Part shown: piece by piece, positions 34,941 through 46,200 of the stretch | Layout of the letters: the number at the start of each line of letters is the position of its first letter | How positions within the stretch are numbered: the stretch's first letter is position 1 | NCBI GenBank assembly: GCA_023159155.1 | Contig: JAJNNX010000004.1 | Coordinates: 1,736,001 to 1,800,000, forward strand | Direction of reading: 5' to 3' | DNA from: Ustulina deusta | Taxonomy: Eukaryota; Ascomycota; Sordariomycetes; Xylariales; Xylariaceae | Length of the DNA: 64,000 nt | Made by a program: the position numbers and the translations under genes | The notes under the pieces: model-generated | Told to the model about the DNA's origin: nothing | Databases searched by the model: none | Seen by the model: the letters and a program-made list of their open reading frames with translations, nothing else

Positions 34941-37900
34941 TGCTAAATAATAAATATAAGTAATATAATAGAACAAAGTTATCTTAGAAATATAAGTTTA
35001 ATAACTTTAGTATTAGCAAGTAGTTTAAAAATAGCATTTATTGCGTTGTAGTTTTTATAAAATTAAAGGTAGGGGCGTTAGTAAAAATTATTAATAAAAA
35101 CGCTTTTTTTAAATTTAATAAGCATTTTAATCCTATTATTAAAACAGCTAAGCTTAAAACAAAATAAATAAAAATACTTATAAAGAATAGATTTGATCTA
35201 AAATATAACTTTAAGTTTTTAATCTAATAGTATGCTTATTTTTAACTTATTAAGTAGCGTTTAAAGCTTAAACAGATTAAGCAAGTTAAAAAAATAACTA
35301 TATTTATACTTATTGTTATTTTTGTTATTTTTGTTTTTTTGTTTATTTATATTAAAGATTTTAAAAAAAAGTATTATATAAACATCTTTAGTCTTAAACT
35401 CTAAAAATACAAAATAAGTCTAAACAAAGTTAAAAATATAAATATTCTTATAAAAGCTAAACAAATTATTTTTATAAATAAAAATAAAAAATTTGCTAAG
35501 ATTCGCAAAATATTGAGCTATATTTTAACTATTTTAAATTAATACTATAATAAAGCTATATATATTAAATAAAAAGTTTATAATAGCTTAAAAGTAAACA
35601 AAATAACTTATAGCTATAATAAATATATTTAAATAATTAATAGGTATAATAACACTTTTGCCTATTTTAACCTCAAAATTAATTATTATTCAAATTAATA
35701 CCTGTTTGCAGTAAAGTTTTGGTTGAACGCTAAATACTACAGATATATATATATAACATCCGGTATCTATAATATAAAGTTTATTATTTTATAATTTGCT
35801 GCCTTATCTAACATATAGCAAATATATTTTAAAAAAACTTATACTAAAAATTATACTATATAAAAGCTTATTAATAATATAAATCCGCTATATTTAAAAC
35901 TACGTTAATTTTTTAATATTAAAAAATATAACGTTAATATTGGCATAATTTATAATACGGGGCCCTTTACTAATGCCTTTAATACTAAAGCTTTATACAA
36001 GTGTCTAAATAGGTATATTTAGGTACATCCGTACTAAGAACTCTCTAAATATAAAAAATAGAAGTAAGGCAGTATTTATATATATTTCTGCTCTATAACT
36101 TTAATTATAAACAATAATTTTAAAATAAGCAAAGCTTTTTTATTTGTAAAACTTGCTATCTATAGCATAAAAAAAATTATTTTAGCCCTTTTAATATACT
36201 TAAATATATTATAATCAAGTAGTATCCTTTATATTTTAATATATTCGATTGTTTTATTTAATATAATAATAGCAGCTAGGTCAAATAATCTAATAATATT
36301 ATATAAAAAAAGCTAGTTTTAATTATTGTTAATAATAGTTATTTAATTATTTAAAATTAAAAGCAATAGATCTTTAGATTTATTAAATTTATTAAGTAAT
36401 AACTAAACAAAAATTTTAGTAATATTATATACTATATTTATAGCTTTAAGTAGTAATAAAAATAACAATAAAGCTATATTATACAGATCTAATATAATAT
36501 TAGCTAAAAAAAAAAATTATAGAAGCTCTTTTAAGGCCGGCAAAACATCCCTCCGAAACGCCCGTTTTAATTGTTTCCCGGTCTAATAACATTACTAGCA
36601 CTATTAAGTTTATCTCTATCAGAATTAAGGTTATAATTTAGCTAAAATATGTTAATCTAATTTATAATACGCAATAAAGCATAGAAGTTTTTTTTATTTA
36701 TATTATAATAGATTATCTAACCTCTGATTATATAAGTCTAAGCAACTTTTATCTAAAAAATATTATTAGATATATTATTTCTGCTTTACTAGTTATTACA
36801 AAATTAATTATTGTTTTATTATTAATTATAAAAACAATTGTTTTTAAAAAAAGCTTTGGGCTACTGTTCTACTAGTTTTACGTTTGTTCTTTTAGCTTTA
36901 GTTTTATTTTATAAAAAAGGGGCTAAAGGTTTATTAGCTTAGGGATAGGAAAGGTTTATTATATTTTTAAAAAAGCTAGCTTTAATAAGAATAACTTTAA
37001 ATAGTAATAAAAAAGGGTTAATATATAGATTAATTATGTTAAACTTTGTAGTATTACAGTTAGAATTAATATTCTTTTTAATTAAAGCTTCTAAGTTACT
37101 AATACGTTTTTTTTAGGCTTAGCAGGCCTTAATAGATTTATGTTAGTTTTTTAACGCTATATATTTCTAACTATTAATTTGATTTTAAATATTTTAAATA
37201 GTATTATTATTAATTTATAGCTTAATAAGTAGCTTAAAACTACTATTAAAGTATTTAAATATTTGTTTAGCAATATAATCTTTGTTTATATAGCTTATTT
37301 TATAATAATATTTTATTTTAGAGTTAATATAAATTTTAATAGGTTTTTTCTTTTTGTTAGCAAAATTATATTATTTTTTGTCTGTTTACTATATGATTTC
37401 GAGCCGGTTTTTTTAGAAATATTATTTTAGGTAGTACTCAGCCCAAATAAGATTTTAAATAACTTATTATTTAACGTTTTACGTAAAGCTTTTAAACTAG
37501 CGTGCCTTAAATAAATTAAAGTTAAATATAATACCAATACTAAAATCCCGGAGGACTATAGCTTTATTTTATTTTTATTTAAAATGCTCAAGCTTATTAA
37601 TATATTAAATAATTAAAATAAAATTATAGTACTTAAATAAAAAAGGCTTTATTATATTATATAACGACTAAAAGCTATAGTACTAATTATTAGGGTATTA
37701 ACTAAAATATTAATTTATTTGCAAATTCTATTATAACGTAGCTAAAGCAGTTAGAAAAGCAGCGTTATTTATATTACTATTGCCAATTTTATTAAGCACT
37801 AGATTTTGCTATAGTAAAAGCTAATTAGGAACTCCGGCTAAAAGTAATATTCTAAATTAGCTATTTGTATTAGCGTTAAAACAAACGTTCTAAAAAGAAA

Positions 37901-37966
37901 ATCTATTAAAAATAACAATTATATTTAAGTAAGCTTATAGTTATATTAAAATAACTTAAGCTTAAG
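34941..37966. other. RIPed gag/protease side of the element
   Basis: By position this should encode the protease and gag on the minus strand, but mutation is too dense for any motif to be certain. Confidence 0.35.
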
Positions 37967-38238
37967 GCAAATATAGCTAAACTTATAGCAAATATAGCTA
38001 AATTTATAGCAAATATAGCTAAATTTATAATAAATATAGCTAAGTTTGCAGCAAATATAGCTAAGTTTATAGTAAATATAGCTAAGTTTGCAGTAGATAT
38101 AGCTAAGTCTGTAGCAAATATAGCTAAGTTTATAGCAAATATAGCTAAGTTTGTAGTAAATATAGCTAAATTTATAATAAGTATAACTAAATTTGTAATA
38201 AATATAACTAAGCTTATAATAAATATAACTATTTTTGT
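37967..38238. repeat. 21-bp minisatellite, about 13 units, heptad-coding
   Basis: Head-to-tail 21-bp units of the type GCAAATATAGCTAAATTTATA, with variants differing mostly by C-to-T and G-to-A. Because 21 bp is seven codons, both strands stay open: plus strand reads a heptad NIAKFIA, minus strand reads SYICYKF. The variant GCA/GTA/ATA codon series suggests an ancestral Ala codon eroded by RIP on the plus-strand reading. It could be a coiled-coil repeat of gag or a true satellite. Confidence 0.8.
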
Positions 38239-39985
38239 AGCTAAGCAAAAGTTTAATATTATAAAAATTTTATTAATGCTTGCTATATTAAAAATATATA
38301 GGGCATATATAAAAAAGCACCTAGTAGTATTTATATAAATAAAAGAAAAATAAGAGCTTAAAGAGCGCCTGTTATTATAAGCGCAGTAAATATCTAAAAT
38401 TTATTAAAGGCTTATGGGGCGCTAGTTATTATAAAAGTAAACTACGGAACAAAGTTTGGCGTCCGGACTATATTTATTAAATAAAATAAAAAAAACTAAA
38501 TAATAATAAAAAAGCCAAATTATTAAATAAAAGCGATTAGTTAAGCAGTAGATTTTATAATTAAAAATAAATATTATTAACTCTATAATAAACAAGTTTT
38601 TTATTTTTTATTAGAAATTCCTACTAGTACTATATAGATTTGTAGCTAAACTTTATTTATAATATGCTGCTATAGTTCTAAATATTTTCTAATAAATATA
38701 TTATTAATTAATTTATATATTAGTGCTATGTTTTAGATTTTATTTATATAATTATATTAATTAGCGGGGCTATATTTGTTAGTATATATAGTACTATAAA
38801 TTGCTAGCTATAATATAGGAGCAGCGAACTCCTGTTATAAACTAGCACCTAAGTAGCAAATATTACTACTAAAGTTTATAGTAAAGTTTGCTTAAGCTTT
38901 TTTTAATACTATAACTAATAGCCTAGAGCTACTTTTATTATTATTTATTTTTATATTATTAATAAAAAAAAATCTAAAAAAAAAAAATTTAAAGCTATAA
39001 CTTTTTTTTATTCTATATATTATAGGCTAAAAAATATATTAGCAAAAAAGCTATATTAAGGTTTAATAAATATAGCTTTAAATAGTTTATATAAAGAAAA
39101 AAATATAATTGTTAATTCTAGCTACAGAAGTACTAGTTTTAATAGTGCTGCTGGTATTTGCGGTTCTATCTATATTTAATAAAATATTTATAGCAAACCT
39201 AGCTAACCTAAACTATACATAAAACTAATAAATAGATTTATAAAGTTGTTTTGATTTATATAAAATATACTTAAACATATTAGCACAATAAATATTAAAA
39301 TATTTACTATTTTAGGCGGAATAAAATATATTAAAGTAAAGCGGGCAAAGGATTAAATTAAAAAAATAATCTAAAAAGTAATAATATATTTAGCAAAATT
39401 TCTAAAAATCTTGTCTATTAAAAATAAATAAACAATAAGGTCTAAAACTAAAAAATATAAAATAAAAAATAAAATTTAAATAAAATATTTTTGTTTTTTT
39501 AAAAAATATAATTTATTTATAAGTTTAGTAGTTTTTAATGCTTTTACTATATTTAATAAAGTTTTAACAAATTAGCTATAAACATTACAAAGTTGTTTTT
39601 TGCTAAGTTTTTTTTTAAAAAGCATAAATAAAAAAATGTAGTAAAATATACATTAAAATCTTAAGTAATATTACTTAAAAGTTTTTAATACAATTTAGCA
39701 AACATATTTAAACTGCTTCTGCAGTTAGAATAAATAACTTTAGTTGCTTATAATTTAGCAATAGAGCAACAATTTAACCTATTAATTATTAACTCGGTTA
39801 GTCTTTTAACTCTAAATATAGATCTTACTAATTTTAACGTTTTAGCGTTTTAGAAATTGTCCGATTAGTAATAACTAGAGTAGTAGTAAAATCTAGGGAC
39901 AGGATCTAAAAAATTAATTAAGCTACATAAATCGTTTTTTAACCGTTCTAACAAGCAAAAATATTAAAACAATTGCTAGTTACTA
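38239..39985. other. RIPed 5' region of the element
   Basis: TpA-rich DNA between the heptad minisatellite and the LTR at 39986. Nothing recognisable beyond a possible primer-binding site on the minus strand at about 39970-39985. Confidence 0.35.
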
Positions 39986-40189
39986 TATAATAGGCTATAA
40001 TTAGTATATTATAACGTATAATATGTACTAGCCACGTATTATATAAAAAAAAACAATCTAAACAGAACCTAGATATAACTTACTAAAAAAAAAGATCTTT
40101 GTTCTAACCTCTATAGGCAAAGGTCAAGCTATAGTACAAAATAAGTAGGGCTAAGTCATGTGACACTGACCCAGTCGTATGACGTAACA
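39986..40189 (-). repeat. LTR of the 15.35-kb element (5' LTR in coding sense)
   Basis: 204 bp, plus-strand ends TATAAT...GTAACA. The inner part is heavily changed to TpA, whereas the outermost 50 bp keep GTCATGTGACACTGACCC-type sequence that is mutated in the other copy. Confidence 0.85.
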
Positions 40190-40194
40190 GCTAT
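40190..40194. repeat. Target-site duplication GCTAT, right
   Basis: Five bases immediately after the right LTR, identical to 24831-24835. Five-base duplications are typical of LTR-retrotransposon integrases. Confidence 0.85.
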
Positions 40195-40380
40195 CAACTT
40201 CATTATAATAGCACTCACTCATTTAGATACTATCTAGCCTTCTTTCTCTGTATAGTGATAGGAGCCCTCTTAAGCCTCCTTAACCAACATTCCGCTGATT
40301 GTCCTATTGTTACCTGCAAATCAAGAATTCCCGACGTTGCTGCCCTTACCTCTCTGGTGATGTAAGGCAGGTTCGTTACA
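40195..40380. repeat. Right part of the interrupted 303-bp LTR
   Basis: Continuation of the LTR at 24719-24835. The last 130 bp are related to 50650-50780 (shared words ATTACCTGC/GTTACCTGC, CTGCCC, GGTGATGTAA, GCAGGTT-GTTACA), which supports its identity as a dispersed LTR family. Base composition is ordinary, so it is only lightly RIPed. Confidence 0.7.
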
Positions 40381-40891
40381 GAAGAGCCACCTTATTAGAC
40401 AGAGAGAACGAATATATAAACGATTTATATTTTACCTCTTGATCAATCTAAACATGCACCTATTCCTAGTATTCAACATTGTGCTGTGAACACTCACTCC
40501 TATTTTGCCATGGACGTCGAGAGCTATTCCAAATGTAGACAAAGGAATGGAGACATGGGTGCGGCTGCTATAACGGCGGTGGCTTCTCGATACCTACGAC
40601 CCTACGCCACAGTTTGAGAGCGCGCCACACCTTCGCCACTCGTCAGAATTAACGCGCTTGTCTAAATGAACAGGAATCATCCTGATTATACAATATATGA
40701 CTACCACGCTTTTCAAATCTAATTTCGTCGGAGTCGTCGCCAATAGGAATATGCCACATTATGAGGCCTTACTACACATTTAGTTGAGATAGTATACATT
40801 TTTTCTACGGTCCGTCTTTCTCCTCTCTTCTGCTCCCCCTCTCATCCAACACTACCCTTATCTTAATCTTGAACAAGGATACGATCACACG
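40381..40891 (+). promoter_or_regulatory. Upstream region of the truncated gene
   Basis: Normal-composition sequence. A C/T-rich tract at about 40811-40862 lies shortly before the ATG at 40892, a layout common in fungal promoters. A short frame from ATG at 40510 (about 35 codons) has no recognisable features. Confidence 0.4.
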
Positions 40892-41086
40892 ATGAGCGTC
40901 GCCAAGCGCATCGCTATGTCTTCTAGACTTGAAAAAAGTGTTAGGGCTGCTGCTCAGCTGCCTATTAATGAGAATGACTTTGAAAAGCTCGAGTTGGGGG
41001 AGAAAGATGACGTCATTCGGTTAAAGACAGATTTTAGCAAAATTAAAAAAAGATATAATAAAATTATATTACTATATAAAATCTAA
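40892..41086 (+). pseudogene. 5' fragment of a gene cut off at an AT-rich boundary
   Basis: ATG at 40892 (MSVAKRIAMSSRLEK) follows a pyrimidine-rich leader and opens a frame of 64 codons. Codons 1-49 have normal composition and a charged, helical look; from about codon 50 (near 41038) the DNA becomes AT-rich and the frame reads Lys/Ile/Tyr-rich sequence to TAA at 41084-41086, after which stops are frequent. No domain recognised. Either the gene was truncated by insertion of the following Gypsy relic, or RIP spread into it from the repeat. The start is well supported by context; the rest is lost. Confidence 0.5.
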
Positions 41087-41639
41087 ACAATACTATACAA
41101 AGCTTAGCAAACAAAAAGAATTCCTATCCCTACATTATTACAAAAAAAAGTACTAAATATACTTAAAACCTAACTTATAAACAATATATTAAAAAAAAAA
41201 ATAGCATATATTAGAACATATAGTTTATAATAAAAAATAAAAATAAAAAGCTTAAACTAATTAATTCTACTACTAAATTAAACATAGTTATAATCTAAAA
41301 TGCTTTTTTACTAAAAAGCTACAACAAATTTGCTAAAAAATTTGTTATATACAAAATCTTATTAATAATCGATTTTTTTTTTAAATATAATTAAATATTT
41401 TTGTTTTTTTTTAATTAAGCACTAATAGCTTTTTTTATACTACTTAGAATTTTATAAATAATAATACTTTTTTAAAACATAATAAATTTAATAGTTCACT
41501 TTTTTAAAGTAGTTAGCTAAATACTATACAATATTATATTTAAAAAATACGAACTATTTTTTAACAATATAAAAATTAAAAAGCTTATTATTTATTATAA
41601 TAATTAAAAAGTTGCCTTTAGTGTATAGCAATTTATTTT

Positions 41640-43290
41640 TAAATATATTAAAAATATTAATATAGTTTTGCTAAATTTCAAATTAATAAGTATTACTATA
41701 AACAGTATTAAAAACAAATAGTGCAAACTAATAATAATACTAGTTAAATACTTTTATAGAACTAATAGCTATAAACCTATAGGAGCCAAAATATTTAAAA
41801 TTTTAGAATAAATAATATGTAGTAATATTATAAAAATAAAAGCCTTTCTAAAAATAAGTAGTTACTATTAGACATAGGTAAAAACATATGCTATAATAGC
41901 ACTTTTATTAATTATGCTTTTTTAGCATAATATTAAGTTTGTTTAAAAAAATAATTAAAAGCAAGCAATAATAACACTATAACAAGCTCTAATAACTACT
42001 TTTTGCCTAATTATTCTAGATTACAAAACTAAAAAAATCTAGCTAAAAATTAATACTTTAGAAAAAAAATAAAGCGTTATATTTTGTTAACTAATTAAAA
42101 ATAAAATATATTTATCTAAATATAAATTAAAAACTTAAAAAAAACTTAAATTAAATTATAATATAACAAAAAAAAAAATATTTAAAAATTATTAAAGCTT
42201 TTTGCTAACTATAAAACTATTTATATAAAATTAAATTTTATCTAAAAATAAATATAAAAGTATTAATTGCTTAGCTAAACAATAGATTTTTTGTGTTACT
42301 TAGCGCAGTTCTAACCTAATAAGTTATTTTTATTAAAATGTTTAATTTTAAATTGCACTATATTTTTAAAAAAAAATATATAACAATAGACGGACTATTA
42401 TATAAACTAAAAAAACTATTAAATAAATTAAATAATTAATAAAAAAAAATATAAAAAATTTTATTAATTTTTAATTTTATATTATAATAGTTAAGCTAAT
42501 AATTGCTTTAAATATTGCTACTTTTTTTAAACCAGAGCAAAAATAGTTAATATATTTATAAAAGCTAATAATATATTTTACTACTAGGAGTCTGCTTAAT
42601 TGCTTTATAATAGTAATATAAAAAAAAATCTATAAAAATTAAACTTTTTAATTTTTTGTTTATAAAAATTGCTTTTAAAAAAAAATAAAACTACTATACT
42701 AGATCTAATATTATATTAATAACTTTAATAATTAAAAATACTTTTTTTAAAAAAGCTATATATAACTAAAATATTAAAGCCAGAACTTTATATATTATAA
42801 AATTACTGCTTAATACTACTAGAAAAACTTATATAAAAATATTAAAAATATTCTAAAAAGCTATAAGTTATACTAATAAATATAAAACAAGCAATCTAAA
42901 AAGAAATACTACTACAATAAAGCTAAAAATATATTTACAAACTAAATTTTTAATATTTAATTTATACCTAACAATAATAAGTTTAAAACAATTATTAAAG
43001 CTAAATATAAAATATTAGCTTACCTTAAAGCAATACTATTCTAATTAGCTAATTCTAAAAATATTGCTTAATTTATTAAACAATATATTATTTATTAGTA
43101 TAGCATTTTTATTAAGATTAAATATAATAATAGTGCTAAAAATAAAAAAAAAGTTATAATAGCTAAACTATAACTTAGATTTATAATAACTTATAATATA
43201 GTATATTACTTCTAAAACTAAAAACTTATTAAGTTAAGCTATAAAGCAATTATTAATAGCTTTAAAAAAATAATTTAAAAAAAAAAAAAA
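41640..43290 (+). pseudogene. Second Gypsy pol relic: RNase H and integrase
   Basis: Plus-strand frames with stops at former Gln/Trp. KAFLKISSYY...V-KTYAIIA followed by HNIKFV at 41840-41945 matches the end of Gypsy reverse transcriptase (family R-x-F-L-G...Y-Y-R-x-F-I...A), then ITL-QALIT leads into RNase H. Integrase: FIPNNNKFKTIIKAKY (about 42960-43005), then YIIY-YSIFIKIKYNNSAKNK (about 43085-43150; family ICRYG...DGG.EN, with Asp and Gly lost) and LIKLSYKAIIN (43235-43265; family IER.H..I). This integrase type (C-R-Y-G, D-G-G) differs from that of the 15.35-kb element, so it is another family and the opposite orientation. LTRs were not found. Confidence 0.7.
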
Positions 43291-43299
43291 AAGCTAAAC

Positions 43300-46200
43300 T
43301 AAACAACTTAACAAAATAATCTAAGCTAATAGAACTATTACCTAACATTACAGCTATAGCATATATAAAATAGTCTACAATTAATTATTAGTTTTATTAA
43401 TTAAAAACGTTATCTTAATATAACAAATTATTAATTAGTAAAATATTCCTAATTATATATTTTTTTTAGTACATAAAATATAATAATTTAAAAAAAAAAA
43501 AAATATAGCTAAGGTCTAACGCATTATTACTAAAAAAAGATACTAAGCTATAAAATGGGCTAATTAGCAATATACTTATAAAGTCCGCCCTATAACCTTA
43601 AAAAAAAAAACCTTGTTCTTATGTTTAATATCCTATTAAACAATAATAAATTTTAAAGCGCTAAACTTTTATATAAATAAAAAGGCCTATTTTTTATAGC
43701 ATCTAAAAAAAAAAAAAAATATATAAAATAAAAAAGCTAAAAAGATATATAAAAGTATGAATTTATATATTAAATAGCCTATAACTATTTATTAAAAATA
43801 AAACTAAATATTAAAAACTAATTAACCCTACTACTAATAAATAAATAATAGGCTTACTAAAGAACAACTATTATAAAAAAGATATAAATATAGCTAGAAT
43901 AGCCCTAATTAGGGCTATAATATAATTAAACAAAAACTAAACAAAACTTAAAATATAATAAAATATAGCTAGAATATAGGTAAAACAAGCTTAGATATAT
44001 TTAAATATAACCTAAAATATAGCTAGATATAGCTAGAATATAGCTTAAATAAACTATAATATAGCTTAAATAGGCCAAAAATACTAAAATATAAATAAAA
44101 CAATTAAAAAAAATTAAAAAATTATTAGTAATAAAGCTTTATTATATCGAATTAAGATTTTAATTAAAATAGGCTTAAAAACTAGTTATTTAAGCTTTAA
44201 TAATTTATAATTAAAAAAAAAATCTATTAATTAGCAAACAATATTTTTTTAAATTTAAAAACTAGAAAAACAAACATAACCAAAATCTATAGATCTAGCA
44301 CTATATACTACAACAATATTATCTTAATTAGTTTAGATCTATTATAAAGCAATACTTGCTATTTATATTTTTGTTTTTTTTTATTATTTCTATGCTACCT
44401 TTTTACCCCTAAGAACTTACTCCAAATAACAACCTTACTACTGCCTTATAAGCGGATTAACTAAAAAATATATAAAATAACATATAATAACTTCTATTTA
44501 ATTAGCCTAAATTAAGAACTTTTTTGGGCTATTTTGCTTATTTAGATTTTTATTTTTATTTTTTTGGGTTACTACTATATATAAATAAGTATACTTAGTA
44601 TTGCTTATATAATATTTGCAGTCCGGCTGGCTAACTAAATAAACATAATTATTATAAGCACTAGACTATAAAAGATTTGTTAATTTATACCTAAAAAATA
44701 GCTATATTTTAAAGTAATTATTATTTTTAGACTTTTAGAATTAATAAATATATAACTAGCAAAGAATAGGATTAAAAGTCCTAGTTAACTAAATAGCAAA
44801 TACTATTATTTATGCCGGATAATCAAACATTATAAAAAAATATTTACTAAATAGACTACTATAGTATAGCTTAATATAAAAAAACATAAGCTTGCTAGCA
44901 AATATTATAACTGCTTTAAATATAGCTTTATTATTAAATATTATAAAAAATAAAAAATAAATATTCTAGCATATATATTAATTAGTAATATAACTATTTA
45001 AAGCTTTAATAATAAAATAATAAAAAATCTAGTAATTACTATTAAATATTTCTGCTAGCTATATATAAAAGTTAAAAAAAAAATATAAAGCTTATTTGTT
45101 TATACTAATTAAAAAAGCTATAATATTTGTTTTAACTATACTTAAAAGCTTTTTTTTAAATAGCATACAGTTTTATTAGCTTACTAAAGTCCTTTAGTAA
45201 TACTATATATTTTAGAACTATAGCTCTAAAAAGGTATATATTCAAAAAAAGCATAGCTAGAATTATTAAAGCTATACTAAATTTTAATTAAAAATATATA
45301 ATATGCTGCAATTTAGCACTAAGTAATAAGAAAAATAGTATAATAGTTGTTTTAAAAATATAACTTATATATCGATTAGCTTAATTAAAATATTTATTAG
45401 TTCTAGCACATATTGTTTCGATTAGTATTTAATTATTAAAGCTTTTTTTATAACCTAGCTTTTTTTTGATTAATCGTAATAAAAAATCAGGATTATATAG
45501 GCTAGCTCAAAACAAAAAATCTTTATAATTAAAAAAAAAAAACAATTAAGCATTAAGCTTGCTAGCAGTAAAGTAGCACAGCTAAAAATAATATATAAGA
45601 TTTAATATATATAGTAGCGGGTTAGTTAATATAAAAGCTTTAAACATATTTTAATTAGTAATACTTGTTTTTTTTTAAATTATTTAAACTTTTAGATTAA
45701 CTTGCGAAGCAATTAAAGCTTAAAGCTTTAACCGCTTATTAGCGATCTAACCAAACATAAATATATTTATATAGCACTTAGTATAGCTAATATAAAAATA
45801 ATAATTATATAGCGGACAAAAATAACTAAAAAAAGCTAGCATGCACTTTTTGCCTTAAAATAACTAATTACTAAATATTATAAAAAACAACAAAAAATAA
45901 AAATATATATTGCAATATACTATATATAGACTAATTATTATAGATCAAATAAGTAGAATTAAGAATATAAAAAAGTATAAATATAAATATAGTTTATATA
46001 AAAAGATAAGTAGGTAAGTTGGAAAAAAATAGCTAATCTATACAAAACTAACAAATACTACTTTTTATAAAATAATATAGGTAAAGGAGCCCTAATTAAT
46101 ACTTTTTTTTAATAATAATTTATATTAAAAAAGAACTAACAAAATCCCTGCAAGAAAGTAATACAGACCAACCAGACCTATACTAGCCTGGCAGACCTTA

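Larger units (their letters stand above)
24836..40189 (-). mobile_element. Ty3/Gypsy-type LTR retrotransposon, 15,354 bp, RIP-inactivated
   Basis: Bounded by two 204-bp direct repeats (24836-25039 and 39986-40189) and a perfect GCTAT duplication. Transcription would be on the minus strand: reverse transcriptase and integrase relics read that way, and the minus-strand sequence at 25040-25052 is purine-rich (GGGAGAGGGGA), the polypurine tract expected just before a 3' LTR. At the other end the minus strand begins TAGTAACTAGC after the LTR, which could be a mutated TGG primer-binding site. The interior is almost wholly TpA-rich with stops everywhere, typical of RIP. At 15.4 kb it is about twice a usual Gypsy element, so nested insertions or extra genes between 25 and 31.5 kb are likely; I could not resolve them. 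Confidence 0.85.
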
